Assembly (NCBI GenBank): GCA_002305165.1
Contig: DBQI01000011.1
Coordinates: 19,061-83,060 of the forward strand
Length of the DNA stretch: 64,000 bases
Direction: 5' to 3'
Source of the DNA: Armatimonadetes bacterium UBA1398
Lineage (GTDB): Bacteria > Armatimonadota > Zipacnadia > UBA1398
Part shown: positions 15,098-23,848 of the stretch, in pieces
Layout of the letters: the number at the start of each line of letters is the position of its first letter
Position numbering within the stretch: the stretch's first letter is position 1
Translations under genes and position numbers: made by a program
Notes under the pieces: generated by a model
Database searches by the model: none
The model's input: the letters and a program-made list of their open reading frames with translations, nothing else
Told to the model about the DNA's origin: nothing

Positions 15098-17014
15098 ATG
15101 GCAGCGGAGGGCAGGCATGTGGTCATCGGCACCGCGGGTCATGTGGACCACGGCAAGACCACCCTGACCAAGGCGCTCACGGGCGTGGACACGGACCGGC
15201 TCAAGGAGGAGAAGGAGCGGGCCCTGTCCATCGACCTGGGCTTCGCGCCCCTCACTCTCCCCAGCGGCCAAGAGGCCTCCATCGTCGATGTCCCCGGCCA
15301 CGAGCGGTTCATCAAGAACATGGTGGCGGGCGTCACGGGCATGGATGTGGTGGTGCTCGTGGTGGCGGCGGACGAGGGCGTGATGCCCCAGACCCGGGAG
15401 CATGTGGACATCGTCAGCCTCCTGGACGTGAAGTCGGGGCTGGTGGCGCTCACCAAGATCGACACGGTGGACGCGGAGTGGGCGGAGATGGCACTGGGCG
15501 AGGTGTCGGCGGCCCTGGTGGGGACACCCTTCGAGGGCGCGCCCATCGTCCCATGCTCGGGGGTAACGGGCGAGGGGCTGGATGAGCTTCTCGCGCGGCT
15601 CGACGATCTGGCGCGGCAGGCGGCGGAGAGAGACCTGCGAGCCCCGTTCTTCGCGGCGATCGACCGGGTGTTCGTCATCAAGGGCTTCGGCACCGTGGTG
15701 ACGGGGACGGTGAGCCGGGGCCGATTGCGGGCGGGAGACGAGGTGGAGATCCTCCCCGCCGGCCGGCGATGCCGGGTGCGCTCGGTTCAGGTCCATGGGG
15801 CCGAGGCGCCGGTGGCCATGGCGGGCCACCGAGCCGCCCTGAACCTCCACGGCATCACCGCCGAGGAGGTGGAGCGGGGCGATGTGCTGGCCGAGCCTGG
15901 CTCGCTGCACCCGACCTCGATGCTCGATGTCGCCGTGCGGGTGATCGGCCACTCGCGTGTCTCGCTGGAGTACTGGGACCGGGTGCGGGTGCATCTCGGG
16001 ACGTCGGAGGTCATCGCCCGGGTGGTACTCCTAGGGGACGCGGAGGCGCTGAGGCCCGGGGAGTCGGGGTTCGTCCAGCTCCGGCTGGAGAGCCCCACGG
16101 CAGCGCCCGCGGGGACACATTGTGTGCTGCGGACCTACTCGCCCGCCTATACCTTCGCGGGCGGCCCGATCATCGACGCCAACCCACCCAAGCATCGGGG
16201 GCAGAGGCGTCGGGCGGCGGCCGAGGAGCTTGAAGCGCGGCGCCACGGCTCGGCGGATGAGCTGCTGGACCGGGCGGCACGCGCCATCCAAGGGGCCTTC
16301 GGGCTGGCGGAGCTCATCGCGGCGGCGGGGCTGCCCGAGACGGAGGAGACGGTAGACCTGGTGGATGCGCGGCTGGCCGACGGGCGGCTCGCGCGGCTGC
16401 AGGGGGGGCTTCTCGCGTCGGGCGAGGCGCTCGCCGCGGCAACGGAGCAGGTGCGCGGCGCGGTGGCGAGCTACCATGAGCGGCTCCCGCTGCGGCCCGG
16501 CGTAGACAGGGGCGAACTCCGGCGGCAACTGGGTGAGACTCCGGTGGCGCTGGCTCGCGAGGCGCTCCAGCGGCTCATCGGGAGCGGCGAGGTTGTCGCC
16601 ATCGACTCGGAGCGGGTGAGGCTGACCGATCACAGGGCGAGCCTGAGCGAGGCCCAGGCCCGGGCCGCTGATGGGATTCTGGCGGAGGCGCGGGCCGAAG
16701 GGGTGACGGGGATCGACCCCGCGGCGGTGGAGAGGGCGGCGGGCCACCCGGACGCGGCGGAGATCATCGCGCACCTCGTCGAGGAAGGCTCGCTGGCGCG
16801 GGTAGGGGAGCGGCTCCTCCATGCCGAGGAGCTTGCGGCGGCGCGCGAGGTCCTCCGTGGTCTCCTGGCGTCATCGGGGACGGTCAAGGTGGGGGCGTTC
16901 CGCGACGCCCTGGGCTCCTCGCGCAAGGCGGTCGTCCCCCTGTTGGAGCACTTCGACCGAGAGGGCATCACGCGACGCCAGGGCGATGACCGGGTCGCGG
17001 GGCCCCATGCCTGA
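15098..17014 (+). CDS. selB: Selenocysteine-specific elongation factor SelB
   Basis: GTPase that carries Sec-tRNA to ribosomes stalled at SECIS-marked UGA codons. The G motifs are clear: GTAGHVDHGKTTL (G1), DVPGHERFIKNM (G3) and LTKID (G4), with a SelB-type switch I (LSIDLGFAPL). EF-Tu-like domains II and III follow to about residue 350. The C-terminal ~270 residues form the winged-helix repeats that bind the SECIS RNA. At 638 aa it is full length. It is ten bases downstream of the peptidase gene and 13 bases upstream of selA, with tRNA-Sec just after, so the specific decoding machinery is clustered. selD is not in the window. Confidence 0.95.
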   Translation: MAAEGRHVVIGTAGHVDHGKTTLTKALTGVDTDRLKEEKERALSIDLGFAPLTLPSGQEASIVDVPGHERFIKNMVAGVTGMDVVVLVVAADEGVMPQTREHVDIVSLLDVKSGLVALTKIDTVDAEWAEMALGEVSAALVGTPFEGAPIVPCSGVTGEGLDELLARLDDLARQAAERDLRAPFFAAIDRVFVIKGFGTVVTGTVSRGRLRAGDEVEILPAGRRCRVRSVQVHGAEAPVAMAGHRAALNLHGITAEEVERGDVLAEPGSLHPTSMLDVAVRVIGHSRVSLEYWDRVRVHLGTSEVIARVVLLGDAEALRPGESGFVQLRLESPTAAPAGTHCVLRTYSPAYTFAGGPIIDANPPKHRGQRRRAAAEELEARRHGSADELLDRAARAIQGAFGLAELIAAAGLPETEETVDLVDARLADGRLARLQGGLLASGEALAAATEQVRGAVASYHERLPLRPGVDRGELRRQLGETPVALAREALQRLIGSGEVVAIDSERVRLTDHRASLSEAQARAADGILAEARAEGVTGIDPAAVERAAGHPDAAEIIAHLVEEGSLARVGERLLHAEELAAAREVLRGLLASSGTVKVGAFRDALGSSRKAVVPLLEHFDREGITRRQGDDRVAGPHA

Positions 17015-17027
17015 GGAGGACTGCGCC

Positions 17028-18410
17028 GTGGACGCCAACCGACTCCAACACCTGCCGCCGGTCAACGAGGTGCTCGGCACACCGACCGGACGAGATCTGC
17101 TCGGCCGCTTTCGGCGGGAGTTTGTGGTCCGGGCCGTGCGCGAGGCGCTGCAGGAGGCGCGGGAGGCGCTGCTGGCGGGGGGCGAGGCGGCTCCGGGGCC
17201 GGACGAGTTGGCGGCGGCGGCTCAGGCGCGGCTGTCGGCCATCGCGGGCTCGGGGCCGAGGCGGGTCATCAACGCCACGGGCGTCATCCTGCACACGGGG
17301 TTGGGCCGCGCCCCCATGCCCGCGGGGTGGGTGCGGACCGGCTACTGTGACGTGGAGATCGACCGCGCGACGGGCGAGCGGGGCAGCCGGCAGGACCACC
17401 TCCGCGAGCCGCTTCGGTGGCTCAGCGGGGCGGAGGACGCCCTGGTAGTCAACAACAACGCCGCGGCGACGCTCCTGGCCGTGGACACCCTGGCGCGCGG
17501 GGGCGAGGTGATCGTGGCGCGGGGCCAGCTCGTCGAGATCGGGGGCAGCTTCAGGATGCCCGACGTGATCGAGGCGTCGGGGGCTCGGCTCGTCGAGGTG
17601 GGCACCACGAACAAGGTTCGGGCCCAGGACTACCTGCGGGCGGCGACGGAGCGGACGGCGCTGATCCTCCAGGTGCACCCCAGCAACTTCCGGCTCGTCG
17701 GCTTCACCGAGGCGCCCGACACGGGCGAACTGGCGCGGGTGGCGGAGGAGCTGCGCGTGCCGCTGGTCTACGACGTGGGCAGCGGCTGCCTGTTCGACAC
17801 CCAGAGCATCGCCGGGCTGGAGGCGGAGGAGCGCGAGCCGGTCGTCGCGGAGGCGGTAGAGGCGGGCGCGGATGTGGTGTGTTTCTCCGGCGACAAGCTC
17901 CTGGGCGGGCCGCAAGCGGGGATCCTCGTGGGCAAGCGGGGGTATATCGGCGCCATGGCTCGGAGCCCCCTGGCGCGGGCGCTGCGGGTTGACAAGATGG
18001 TCCTGAGCGCCCTGGGACACTGCCTGGAGGCCCATCTGCGGTGCGATGAGGGCGGCCAGCCGCCGGCGGAGCGGCTGCTCCGGCACGACGCCGAGCGACT
18101 GCGGGAGCGCGCGGAGGCCCTGTGCGCCAAGGTGAGGGCGGCCCTGCCCGAGGCGCGGCTGTCCGTCGAGCCGGGGCTGGCGGCGCCGGGGAGCGGCTCG
18201 CTCCCGGCGACCGGCCTCCCATCGTGGCGCGTGGCGCTCAGCACGGATCGGCCGGAGGCGGTGGCTCGAGCGTTGCGGGAGGGGGAGCCGGGGGTGTTCC
18301 CGCTCGTGCGCAAGGGAGCCGTGCTCCTGGACATGCGGACGGTGCTCGATGGCGAGTGGGAGGAGTTGGCCCAGGCTCTGATGAACTTGGTAAGGCTGCG
18401 CCCCGGATAG
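17028..18410 (+). CDS. selA: L-seryl-tRNA(Sec) selenium transferase SelA
   Basis: PLP enzyme that converts Ser-tRNA(Sec) to Sec-tRNA(Sec) with selenophosphate. Family landmarks are LPPVNEVL at the N-terminus, RRVINATGVILHTGLGRAPM, VNNNAAATLLA, the substrate-side HPSNFRLVGFT, YDVGSGCLFD, and the PLP lysine in FSGDKLLGGPQAGI (near residue 290). The length is 460 aa, normal for the family. The GTG at 17028 is chosen because GAGGAGG (17013-17019) lies eight bases upstream; an in-frame ATG at 17007 would add seven residues. The longer open frame before that is a shadow of selB. Confidence 0.95.
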   Translation: MDANRLQHLPPVNEVLGTPTGRDLLGRFRREFVVRAVREALQEAREALLAGGEAAPGPDELAAAAQARLSAIAGSGPRRVINATGVILHTGLGRAPMPAGWVRTGYCDVEIDRATGERGSRQDHLREPLRWLSGAEDALVVNNNAAATLLAVDTLARGGEVIVARGQLVEIGGSFRMPDVIEASGARLVEVGTTNKVRAQDYLRAATERTALILQVHPSNFRLVGFTEAPDTGELARVAEELRVPLVYDVGSGCLFDTQSIAGLEAEEREPVVAEAVEAGADVVCFSGDKLLGGPQAGILVGKRGYIGAMARSPLARALRVDKMVLSALGHCLEAHLRCDEGGQPPAERLLRHDAERLRERAEALCAKVRAALPEARLSVEPGLAAPGSGSLPATGLPSWRVALSTDRPEAVARALREGEPGVFPLVRKGAVLLDMRTVLDGEWEELAQALMNLVRLRPG

Positions 18411-18456
18411 CCGCTGGGCCGGGACTCGGTAGGCGTTCGGTCCGAAGGATCGAGAC

Positions 18457-18554
18457 GGGGGCGAGTCCGCTCTGGTGAGCGGCATGGTCTTCAAAACCAG
18501 CGAGGGGCGGCTGATCCCGTCTCTGGTGGGTTCGATTCCCACGCGCTCCCGCCA
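18457..18554 (+). tRNA. selC: tRNA-Sec (anticodon UCA)
   Basis: Selenocysteine tRNA gene of 98 bases. It has the hallmarks of the family: an eight-position acceptor arm (GGGGGCGA with GCGCTCCC, one G-T wobble and one A-G mismatch), a six-pair D stem (CCGCTC/GAGCGG) closed by a TGGT loop, an anticodon loop CTTCAAA carrying TCA, a long variable arm, a five-pair T stem (GTGGG/CCCAC) with loop TTCGATT, and an encoded GCCA end. It lies 46 bases after selA. The outermost pair of the anticodon stem is also A-G. Confidence 0.92.
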
Positions 18555-18598
18555 GTCCGTCCCAGCGAGAGCCCCGGCCAGGGCTTTGGTCGCGGGCC

Positions 18599-19465
18599 GT
18601 GACAGTGGATGGTGGTTCGATGGCGGCACCGGAGGCGGTTAGCTTCCCCGTGTTCGGGGATCTTCATCTGGGCTACGACTCGGAGGCGTGGGAGAACGCC
18701 GCCGGGGCGTTGCGGGACGCCATCTCCCTCGGCCCGGACTTCCTCCTCTACACGGGCGACTTGATCAACCTGTCCCCGGAGCACTGGGGCCTCTTCCGCC
18801 GGCTGCAGACGATCAATCCGGGGTTGTCGCTCAGGGCCAGCCGGGGGAACGCCGACGCGGCGGCCGGTGACGACAAGGTGTGGCTCCGGGAGATCGGGCA
18901 TCCGCTTCGGAGCGTTCTCGACGTCGGACACGTGCGGGTGCTCGTTCTCGGCGGGGTGTCCGATGACCACGAGCTGCCTCTAGGCCCCGGCGCGGGCGAG
19001 TGGCTGCGGGCGAACGCGGCGGCGCGCCCCGACGCGGTGGTCGTCGTGCTCTCGCACGCGCCGCTGAAGAACACCACCTTCTGGTCGTGCGACAACGCCG
19101 AGTCCGGCTGCCTCGCCAGCCAACTCGATCCCACCAACCCGCCGTATCACCTGTATCTGCTCCAGTCGGCGGAGATCGCCGAGGCATTGGCGGAGTCGCC
19201 CAACGTGGCCCTGTTCGTCTCGGGGCACGTGCACAACGACCACCGTTTGCGCTGTGATCACGGGTACGGTCCATCCTGCGTCCGTGACGGTGTGGTGCAC
19301 ATGGTCACCGCCAACCTGGGCGGCTGGCGGGACACGGGCGTGGATCGGCAGGAGTACCGATGGTTCGATATCACTCAGACCGCCATCCGCGCTCGGGTGC
19401 GTGACTTTGTGGGTGCCGTGTGGATCGACGAACTGGAAGAGACCTATCCGCTGAGGCCCCGGTAG
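18599..19465 (+). CDS. Calcineurin-like metallophosphoesterase
   Basis: Predicted binuclear-metal phosphoesterase of unknown substrate. The metallophosphatase motifs appear in order: FGDLHLGY (D-x-H, near residue 22), YTGDLINLSPEH (GD), RGNADAA (GN, with Asp in place of the usual His/Asp-containing GNHD/E), VVVLSHAPLK (His) and FVSGHVHNDHR (GHxH, near residue 207). There is no signal peptide. The start is uncertain: GTG 18599 or ATG 18620, neither with a strong ribosome site. It follows tRNA-Sec by 44 bases. Its end overlaps the next gene by 46 bases if that gene starts at GTG 19420. Confidence 0.8.
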   Translation: MTVDGGSMAAPEAVSFPVFGDLHLGYDSEAWENAAGALRDAISLGPDFLLYTGDLINLSPEHWGLFRRLQTINPGLSLRASRGNADAAAGDDKVWLREIGHPLRSVLDVGHVRVLVLGGVSDDHELPLGPGAGEWLRANAAARPDAVVVVLSHAPLKNTTFWSCDNAESGCLASQLDPTNPPYHLYLLQSAEIAEALAESPNVALFVSGHVHNDHRLRCDHGYGPSCVRDGVVHMVTANLGGWRDTGVDRQEYRWFDITQTAIRARVRDFVGAVWIDELEETYPLRPR

Positions 19466-20025
19466 AGGCGTCGCCCTACGAGCCCCGGGCGCTGCACACC
19501 CGGGACGGCGCCGCCGTCGTGCTGCGGCCCATGCGCGCCGCCGACGCGGGCCCCCTGTCGGACTTCTACCGCGGCCTGGACGCCTACACGGACCGGATGT
19601 TCTTCGTGCTGTCGGACTTCGGGCCGAACGTGACCGCGGAGATGGCCGATCTCCAGGCGGCGGGCGAGGAGCTTCACTGGCTGCTGGAGGCGCCGGACGG
19701 CGAGGTCATCGGCCACCTGTCGCTCCAGCCCTTCCCCGGCATCACCCCGCGCCTGGGCATCTGCGTGCTCCAGGGTTGGCAGGGGCGTGGCCTGGGCAGG
19801 CAGATGATGGATCTCGCCATCGCGGGCGTCTGGGACCTGCCGGATTCGACGGGACTGTGGCTGTCGGTTCTCGAGGAGAACCGGGGCGCCCGGGCACTCT
19901 ATGACAGCCTGGGGTTTCGCCGGGTGCGAGACCGCATGGTCCGCCGGCGGTACAGCCGGTACCGGCAGAATCGGGGCATGTTCAAGCTCGTGGACATGGT
20001 CCTAAGTTTCCCGATGAACCGCTGA
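19420..20025 (+). CDS. GNAT-family N-acetyltransferase
   Basis: Acetyl-CoA-dependent acyltransferase of unknown substrate. The GNAT core is recognisable: the N-terminal strand VVLRPMRAADAGPLSDFY, the beta4 strand GEVIGHLSLQPF, the acetyl-CoA-binding loop VLQGWQGRGLGRQMMD (Q-x-x-G-x-G/A), and the C-terminal NRGARALYDSLGFRRV. The length is 201 aa. GTG 19420 is the only start that keeps the whole first strand, but it overlaps the preceding gene by 46 bases. A shorter form starting near 19531 would lose the first strand. Confidence 0.8.
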   Translation: MDRRTGRDLSAEAPVEASPYEPRALHTRDGAAVVLRPMRAADAGPLSDFYRGLDAYTDRMFFVLSDFGPNVTAEMADLQAAGEELHWLLEAPDGEVIGHLSLQPFPGITPRLGICVLQGWQGRGLGRQMMDLAIAGVWDLPDSTGLWLSVLEENRGARALYDSLGFRRVRDRMVRRRYSRYRQNRGMFKLVDMVLSFPMNR

Positions 20026-20114
20026 GCCGGCCGGAGGACGCGTCGTCACCGCCCCTCGGGAGTGGTATGCTTGCTGCCGCTTGGAGGGTGGGGAGAGCGA
20101 GGGGAGCGTAGGCC

Positions 20115-22016
20115 TTGCCGGCCATCATCGGAGAAGCGGATCTAGCGGACCGGATCGCCGCGGCGATTCTGGGTGCTCGGATCGGCCACGCCCTCGGGCT
20201 CCCCCTGCTCGGACAGGGCGCGCGGGAGGAGCCGGAGGCGCTCGCGCCACCCGAGGGGGGGCTGCCTCCCTCGGACGGCCTCGCCGTGCTGCTCGTGAAT
20301 CTCGATGTGGTCGAGGGGCTGAACCGTCCCCCCACGTGCGATGAGCTGGCCGCCGAGTGGTCGGAGCGGGTGCGGCTCGTGAGCGACGAGTATGGGCCGG
20401 CGCTCCACAGCCTCAGCCTGGGGCTACGGCCGCCGGTGACGGGCTGGTTCAACAACTGGTTCCTGGACGGGTCGGCGGCGATGGAGCGCGCGCTGCTGTG
20501 GGGTTGCATAGCGCCCGGCGACCCGACGAGGGCGGCCGCTCTGGCCTGCGAGGATGCGCTCGTCGACCATATCGAGGACGGCGCGCACGGGGCGATGTTC
20601 GTGGCGGCGCTGCTGTCGGCGGCCTTCGTGGAGGCGGAGCCCAAGCACCTTCTGGACGCGGCGGAGGCGGTGCTCCCGCCCGGCAGCCGGGTCGCTCGGG
20701 CCGTGGAGTCGGTGCGCCAGGGGCGCCGGGGCAAGTTGGCGTGGGGCGAGTGCGCGCGGCGGGTCGCCGAGGCCTATGGGCACCCGAACTACAGCCAAGC
20801 GCCGCAGAACGCCGCCTACATCGCGATGGGATGGCTCTACGGCGAGACGCCCGAGGATCGGCTGGCGCGGACGGTGTCCCTCGGCGGGTCGCCGCAGATC
20901 ACGGCCTCGGTTCTGGGGGCGCTCCTGGGCATCCTGGAGGGGACAGCCGGCCTGCCGGCGGCGTGGGTGGAGGCTGCGGCGGGGCCAATCACGCCCCATC
21001 CCGATGTTGATCTGGACGCCGAGGCGCTGACAACGGCGAGCCTCGCCGAGCGGCTCACGACCCTCGCCCGGCGCGCATTGGAGGAGGAGGGGGCGTCGGT
21101 CCGCCTCGGGGAGTCTACCGACCTGGAAGCGTTCGATCCGATCGAGCTGGTCCAGGCGGAGATGGATCCCGCCGTTCACGAGCGCGACCCGCGGGAGATG
21201 ATCCTCCGCACGGGGCCCGTCGATCTCCTGATCAACTACCAAGGCCCGCCCTCGATCGCCGCTGGGCAGAGCAAGACCCTATACCTGGGGGCTATCCGCC
21301 AGACCGATGGCCCGGAGGCGGGGGAGCTGACCCTGACGAGCGAGTCGCGGCTCACCGTGGGGCCGGCGCGGCCGCAGCCGGCATGCCCCGGCGCCTACTT
21401 CCTGGCCTCCGCTCGGGGCAGGCGGCTTCCTCGGCGGGCGACCCTCGAACTGCACGTCCGGATGGAGGACGGGGTGGAGGCGTCGGGGAGCTTCCCGCTC
21501 CTGGGGGAGAGCTGCTGGTGGATCTGCGGACCCTTCGAGGGCGGCACGCCCGATGACCTTCGGAAACCCCGCGGCCCCGAGCGCGATCTGTCGGAGTCCA
21601 CATGGTATCCGGGGCGGGACGACACCCGAGTTCGGTTCCGCAAGATCAGCTTCGCCGAGAGCCACATGGACGTGGAGCGGCACTTCGAGGGCCGGCCCGG
21701 AACGATCTATCTGGTGAGCGACTGGCAGACGCCCGTGGACATGAAGGCGTCCATCGGCGTGGCCTCGTCGTGCGGGATGCGGGCGTGGCTGGATGGCAAG
21801 CCGATCCTCCGACAGGAGGACGAGGAGTCGCCGCTGTCGATGCGCAATGTGGGGTTCGCGTCCGTCACGCTGCGCCAGGGGACCCGCCGGCTGATGATCA
21901 AGGTTGTGCGCTACGAGAAACCCGTCGAACTGGCGGTCTTCTTGAAGGACTCGGCGGGCCGGCCGCTCGCCGATGTGGGCGCCCCTGAGTGGCGCGCCCT
22001 AGGGGAGATGATCTAG
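20115..22016 (+). CDS. ADP-ribosylglycohydrolase-like protein with altered active-site motifs
   Basis: Residues ~1-300 resemble the all-helical DraG/ADP-ribosylglycohydrolase fold: an opening IAAAILGARIGHALGLPLLG, a central helix pair (ACEDALVDHIEDGAHGAMFVAALLSAAF), and GGSPQITASVLGALLGILEG. In active members the first motif reads GDALG and the last GGDTDT, supplying Mg2+-binding aspartates. Here they read GHALG and GGSPQIT, so the usual metal site looks lost. Residues ~350-633 form a beta-rich region of unknown type with WWICGPFEG and PVDMKASIGVASSCGM. The start is TTG 20115, after GGGGAG. The stop TAG overlaps the next GTG by one base. Confidence 0.7.
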   Translation: MPAIIGEADLADRIAAAILGARIGHALGLPLLGQGAREEPEALAPPEGGLPPSDGLAVLLVNLDVVEGLNRPPTCDELAAEWSERVRLVSDEYGPALHSLSLGLRPPVTGWFNNWFLDGSAAMERALLWGCIAPGDPTRAAALACEDALVDHIEDGAHGAMFVAALLSAAFVEAEPKHLLDAAEAVLPPGSRVARAVESVRQGRRGKLAWGECARRVAEAYGHPNYSQAPQNAAYIAMGWLYGETPEDRLARTVSLGGSPQITASVLGALLGILEGTAGLPAAWVEAAAGPITPHPDVDLDAEALTTASLAERLTTLARRALEEEGASVRLGESTDLEAFDPIELVQAEMDPAVHERDPREMILRTGPVDLLINYQGPPSIAAGQSKTLYLGAIRQTDGPEAGELTLTSESRLTVGPARPQPACPGAYFLASARGRRLPRRATLELHVRMEDGVEASGSFPLLGESCWWICGPFEGGTPDDLRKPRGPERDLSESTWYPGRDDTRVRFRKISFAESHMDVERHFEGRPGTIYLVSDWQTPVDMKASIGVASSCGMRAWLDGKPILRQEDEESPLSMRNVGFASVTLRQGTRRLMIKVVRYEKPVELAVFLKDSAGRPLADVGAPEWRALGEMI

Positions 22017-22825
22017 TGCCCGTACCGGAGATTGTGCACATGGCGCACCTGCTCGGGACACGCATCGACAAGACCGCCGACGCGATGGCGGAGTCCGGCG
22101 TGACGGCAGTGGAGGCGGGCTTCCCGCTCGATCCCGCCATGGGCGGCACCATGAAGGAGACCGCCGTCACCGCGGACCGCGCCTTCCGCAACGCTGGGAT
22201 CGAGGTGCGCGTGGTCCATCCCGCGCTGGGGCTGGAGCGGGACCTCTCCTCGGCCGACGAGGCTCTGCGCGCGAGCACCGTCGAGCACTACCGGCTGATG
22301 ATCGAGGTGTGCGGCCTGTTCGGGGCGCGATTCATGATCGTCCACGCGGGGGACCGCTACACGCCCGGCGAGTGCGCCGAGTCGGTGAAGCGGGCGGCGG
22401 ACTCGGTGGGGTCCTTCGTGGATCTCGCCGCGGCGACCGGGGTCACGCTGGTCGTCGAGAACCTGCCGTCGGGGTATGTGCTGGAGAGCGGCCGCGAGGT
22501 GTTCGACTTCGTGGAGGCCTTCGATTCGCCCACGGTGCGCGCGTGCTACGACTCCGGCCACGCGAACATCACGGACCATCCCGCGCACGCCATCGGGGTG
22601 ATGGCGCCGGTCCTCGGTCACCTGCACCTCCACGACAACGATGGCACGGCGGATCAGCATCGGATGCCAGGGGAGGGGAGCATCGACTGGGGAGCTGTGG
22701 GCGATGCGCTCCGAACCGCGTGCTACGGCGGGCCTGCTCTGCTGGAGCTCGCGCTGGCGGACGGGCACACGGCGGCGTCGATGAGGAGCCGCACGCTGGA
22801 GCTGATGGGCTACGCGGCGGAGTAG
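22016..22825 (+). CDS. Sugar phosphate isomerase/epimerase-like (AP endonuclease 2 fold)
   Basis: TIM-barrel protein of the xylose-isomerase-like family. Metal-binding acidic and histidine residues are at the expected strand ends: FMIVHAGDRY, TLVVENLPSG (Glu), ACYDSGHANIT (Asp-x-x-His), LGHLHLHDNDGTADQHRMPGEGSIDW (His, Asp, and Glu/Gly) and ALLELA (Glu). The length is 269 aa. The GTG start at 22016 overlaps the stop of the upstream ADP-ribosylglycohydrolase-like gene (TAGTG), with AGGGGAG just before, so the two are co-translated. The substrate is unknown; the coupling suggests a shared sugar- or nucleotide-derived substrate, which is inference. Confidence 0.8.
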   Translation: MPVPEIVHMAHLLGTRIDKTADAMAESGVTAVEAGFPLDPAMGGTMKETAVTADRAFRNAGIEVRVVHPALGLERDLSSADEALRASTVEHYRLMIEVCGLFGARFMIVHAGDRYTPGECAESVKRAADSVGSFVDLAAATGVTLVVENLPSGYVLESGREVFDFVEAFDSPTVRACYDSGHANITDHPAHAIGVMAPVLGHLHLHDNDGTADQHRMPGEGSIDWGAVGDALRTACYGGPALLELALADGHTAASMRSRTLELMGYAAE

Positions 22826-22832
22826 GCCGGCC

Positions 22833-23822
22833 TCACTCCTCGGCGGGCACCGACTCGAGCACTCGGCGGGCATCCTTCGCGGGGAGATCGCCGATCACGA
22901 TGACCACGCGGCCCCCGCGCCGTTGGCGGGCGGCGTGGGCGATGCCCAGGTCCAGGTCCTGAACGCGGCCTATGTGCGCGCCCTCCTCGCCTCTCGCCGC
23001 TCCGCGTCCGCAGCCCATGCCACGGCCTCGCCCCTGGGCGCCGCCCGAGGGCTCCTTCCGGGGATTGCGCTGGTAGACGGAGAGGATGCGCAGGCCGTCG
23101 GTGTAGCGGAACTCGGCGTAGGCGCGGCCGTGCTCGCATTGGTGGCAGAAGAGGCCAACCTCCTGGTAGCCGTCGGGCACATAGCCGGGCGGCGCGGGCG
23201 CGAAGTTGGCGCGCTGCCGGAACTCATACGGGTTCATGGGCAGGCCGCCGATGTCGGAGCCATCCACTAGGACGTGCTCGATGGGCGGGGGCTCGGCCGT
23301 GTAGTCGATCTCGTCGATGCGCGACCAAGAGGCGAGGTCGCCATCGTGGAAGTAGCTCTGGCGGGCGAGGGGCACCCCCGTCTCGGCATCGCGCCACAAC
23401 TCCAGCGCCGGCGCGCCCGTCTGGGCGTCGGTCACTCGCACAAGCCGGGTGGGCCGTCCGGCGATCGGGCTGCCTGGCTCGGTGTCGACCTGATACCGGC
23501 TCCCGAGGGAGGACTCGTCGAGGCCCGTGTAGGAGGGGCAGATGACCTCGCTCCGGTCTGGGTCACGCAGGGCCACGACCCACTCGCCTGTGTCGACCAT
23601 CACCTCGCCGGAGGGGAGCTCCATGCGGCGCAGCCCCCCGCGCGAGGAGATCCGCAGCTCGCGGGAGATCTCGCCGCGAGGCGTGGAACTGCCCATGGCG
23701 CCCCGGGCGGTGTAAGCGCCCGACCATGTCGGGACCGCAGGCTCGTCGGGCGAGGGCTGCTGGCTCCAACGGACGACGTACGTAGCAACGGCGCCCATCC
23801 CGAGGCCCAGGATGAACAGCAC
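22833..23822 (-). CDS. RseB/MucB-like membrane-anchored regulator
   Basis: An N-terminal hydrophobic segment (LFILGLGMGAVATYVV) anchors a periplasmic protein of about 300 residues. The region ~30-175 looks like the lipoprotein-carrier-like fold of RseB/MucB (WSGAYTARGAMGSSTPRG, RMELPSGEVMVDTGEWVVAL, PLARQSYFHDG). The C-terminal part resembles a second MucB-type domain (VPDGYQEVG, AYAEFRYTDGLRILSVYQ), interrupted by an Arg/Gly-rich insert, and ends VVIVIGDLPAKDARRVLESV. It is the last gene of a sigma/anti-sigma operon, the position of rseB. It contains a CHQCEHG motif. Its role as a sensor of envelope stress is inferred. Confidence 0.7.
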   Translation of the reverse strand: MLFILGLGMGAVATYVVRWSQQPSPDEPAVPTWSGAYTARGAMGSSTPRGEISRELRISSRGGLRRMELPSGEVMVDTGEWVVALRDPDRSEVICPSYTGLDESSLGSRYQVDTEPGSPIAGRPTRLVRVTDAQTGAPALELWRDAETGVPLARQSYFHDGDLASWSRIDEIDYTAEPPPIEHVLVDGSDIGGLPMNPYEFRQRANFAPAPPGYVPDGYQEVGLFCHQCEHGRAYAEFRYTDGLRILSVYQRNPRKEPSGGAQGRGRGMGCGRGAARGEEGAHIGRVQDLDLGIAHAARQRRGGRVVIVIGDLPAKDARRVLESVPAEE

Positions 23823-23848
23823 CGCTAGCAGTGTGGCGCGTCCGGGGT

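Noticed and set aside
16821..17027. N-terminal extension of SelA
   Set aside because: It overlaps the coding sequence of selB in another frame; a good ribosome site precedes GTG 17028.
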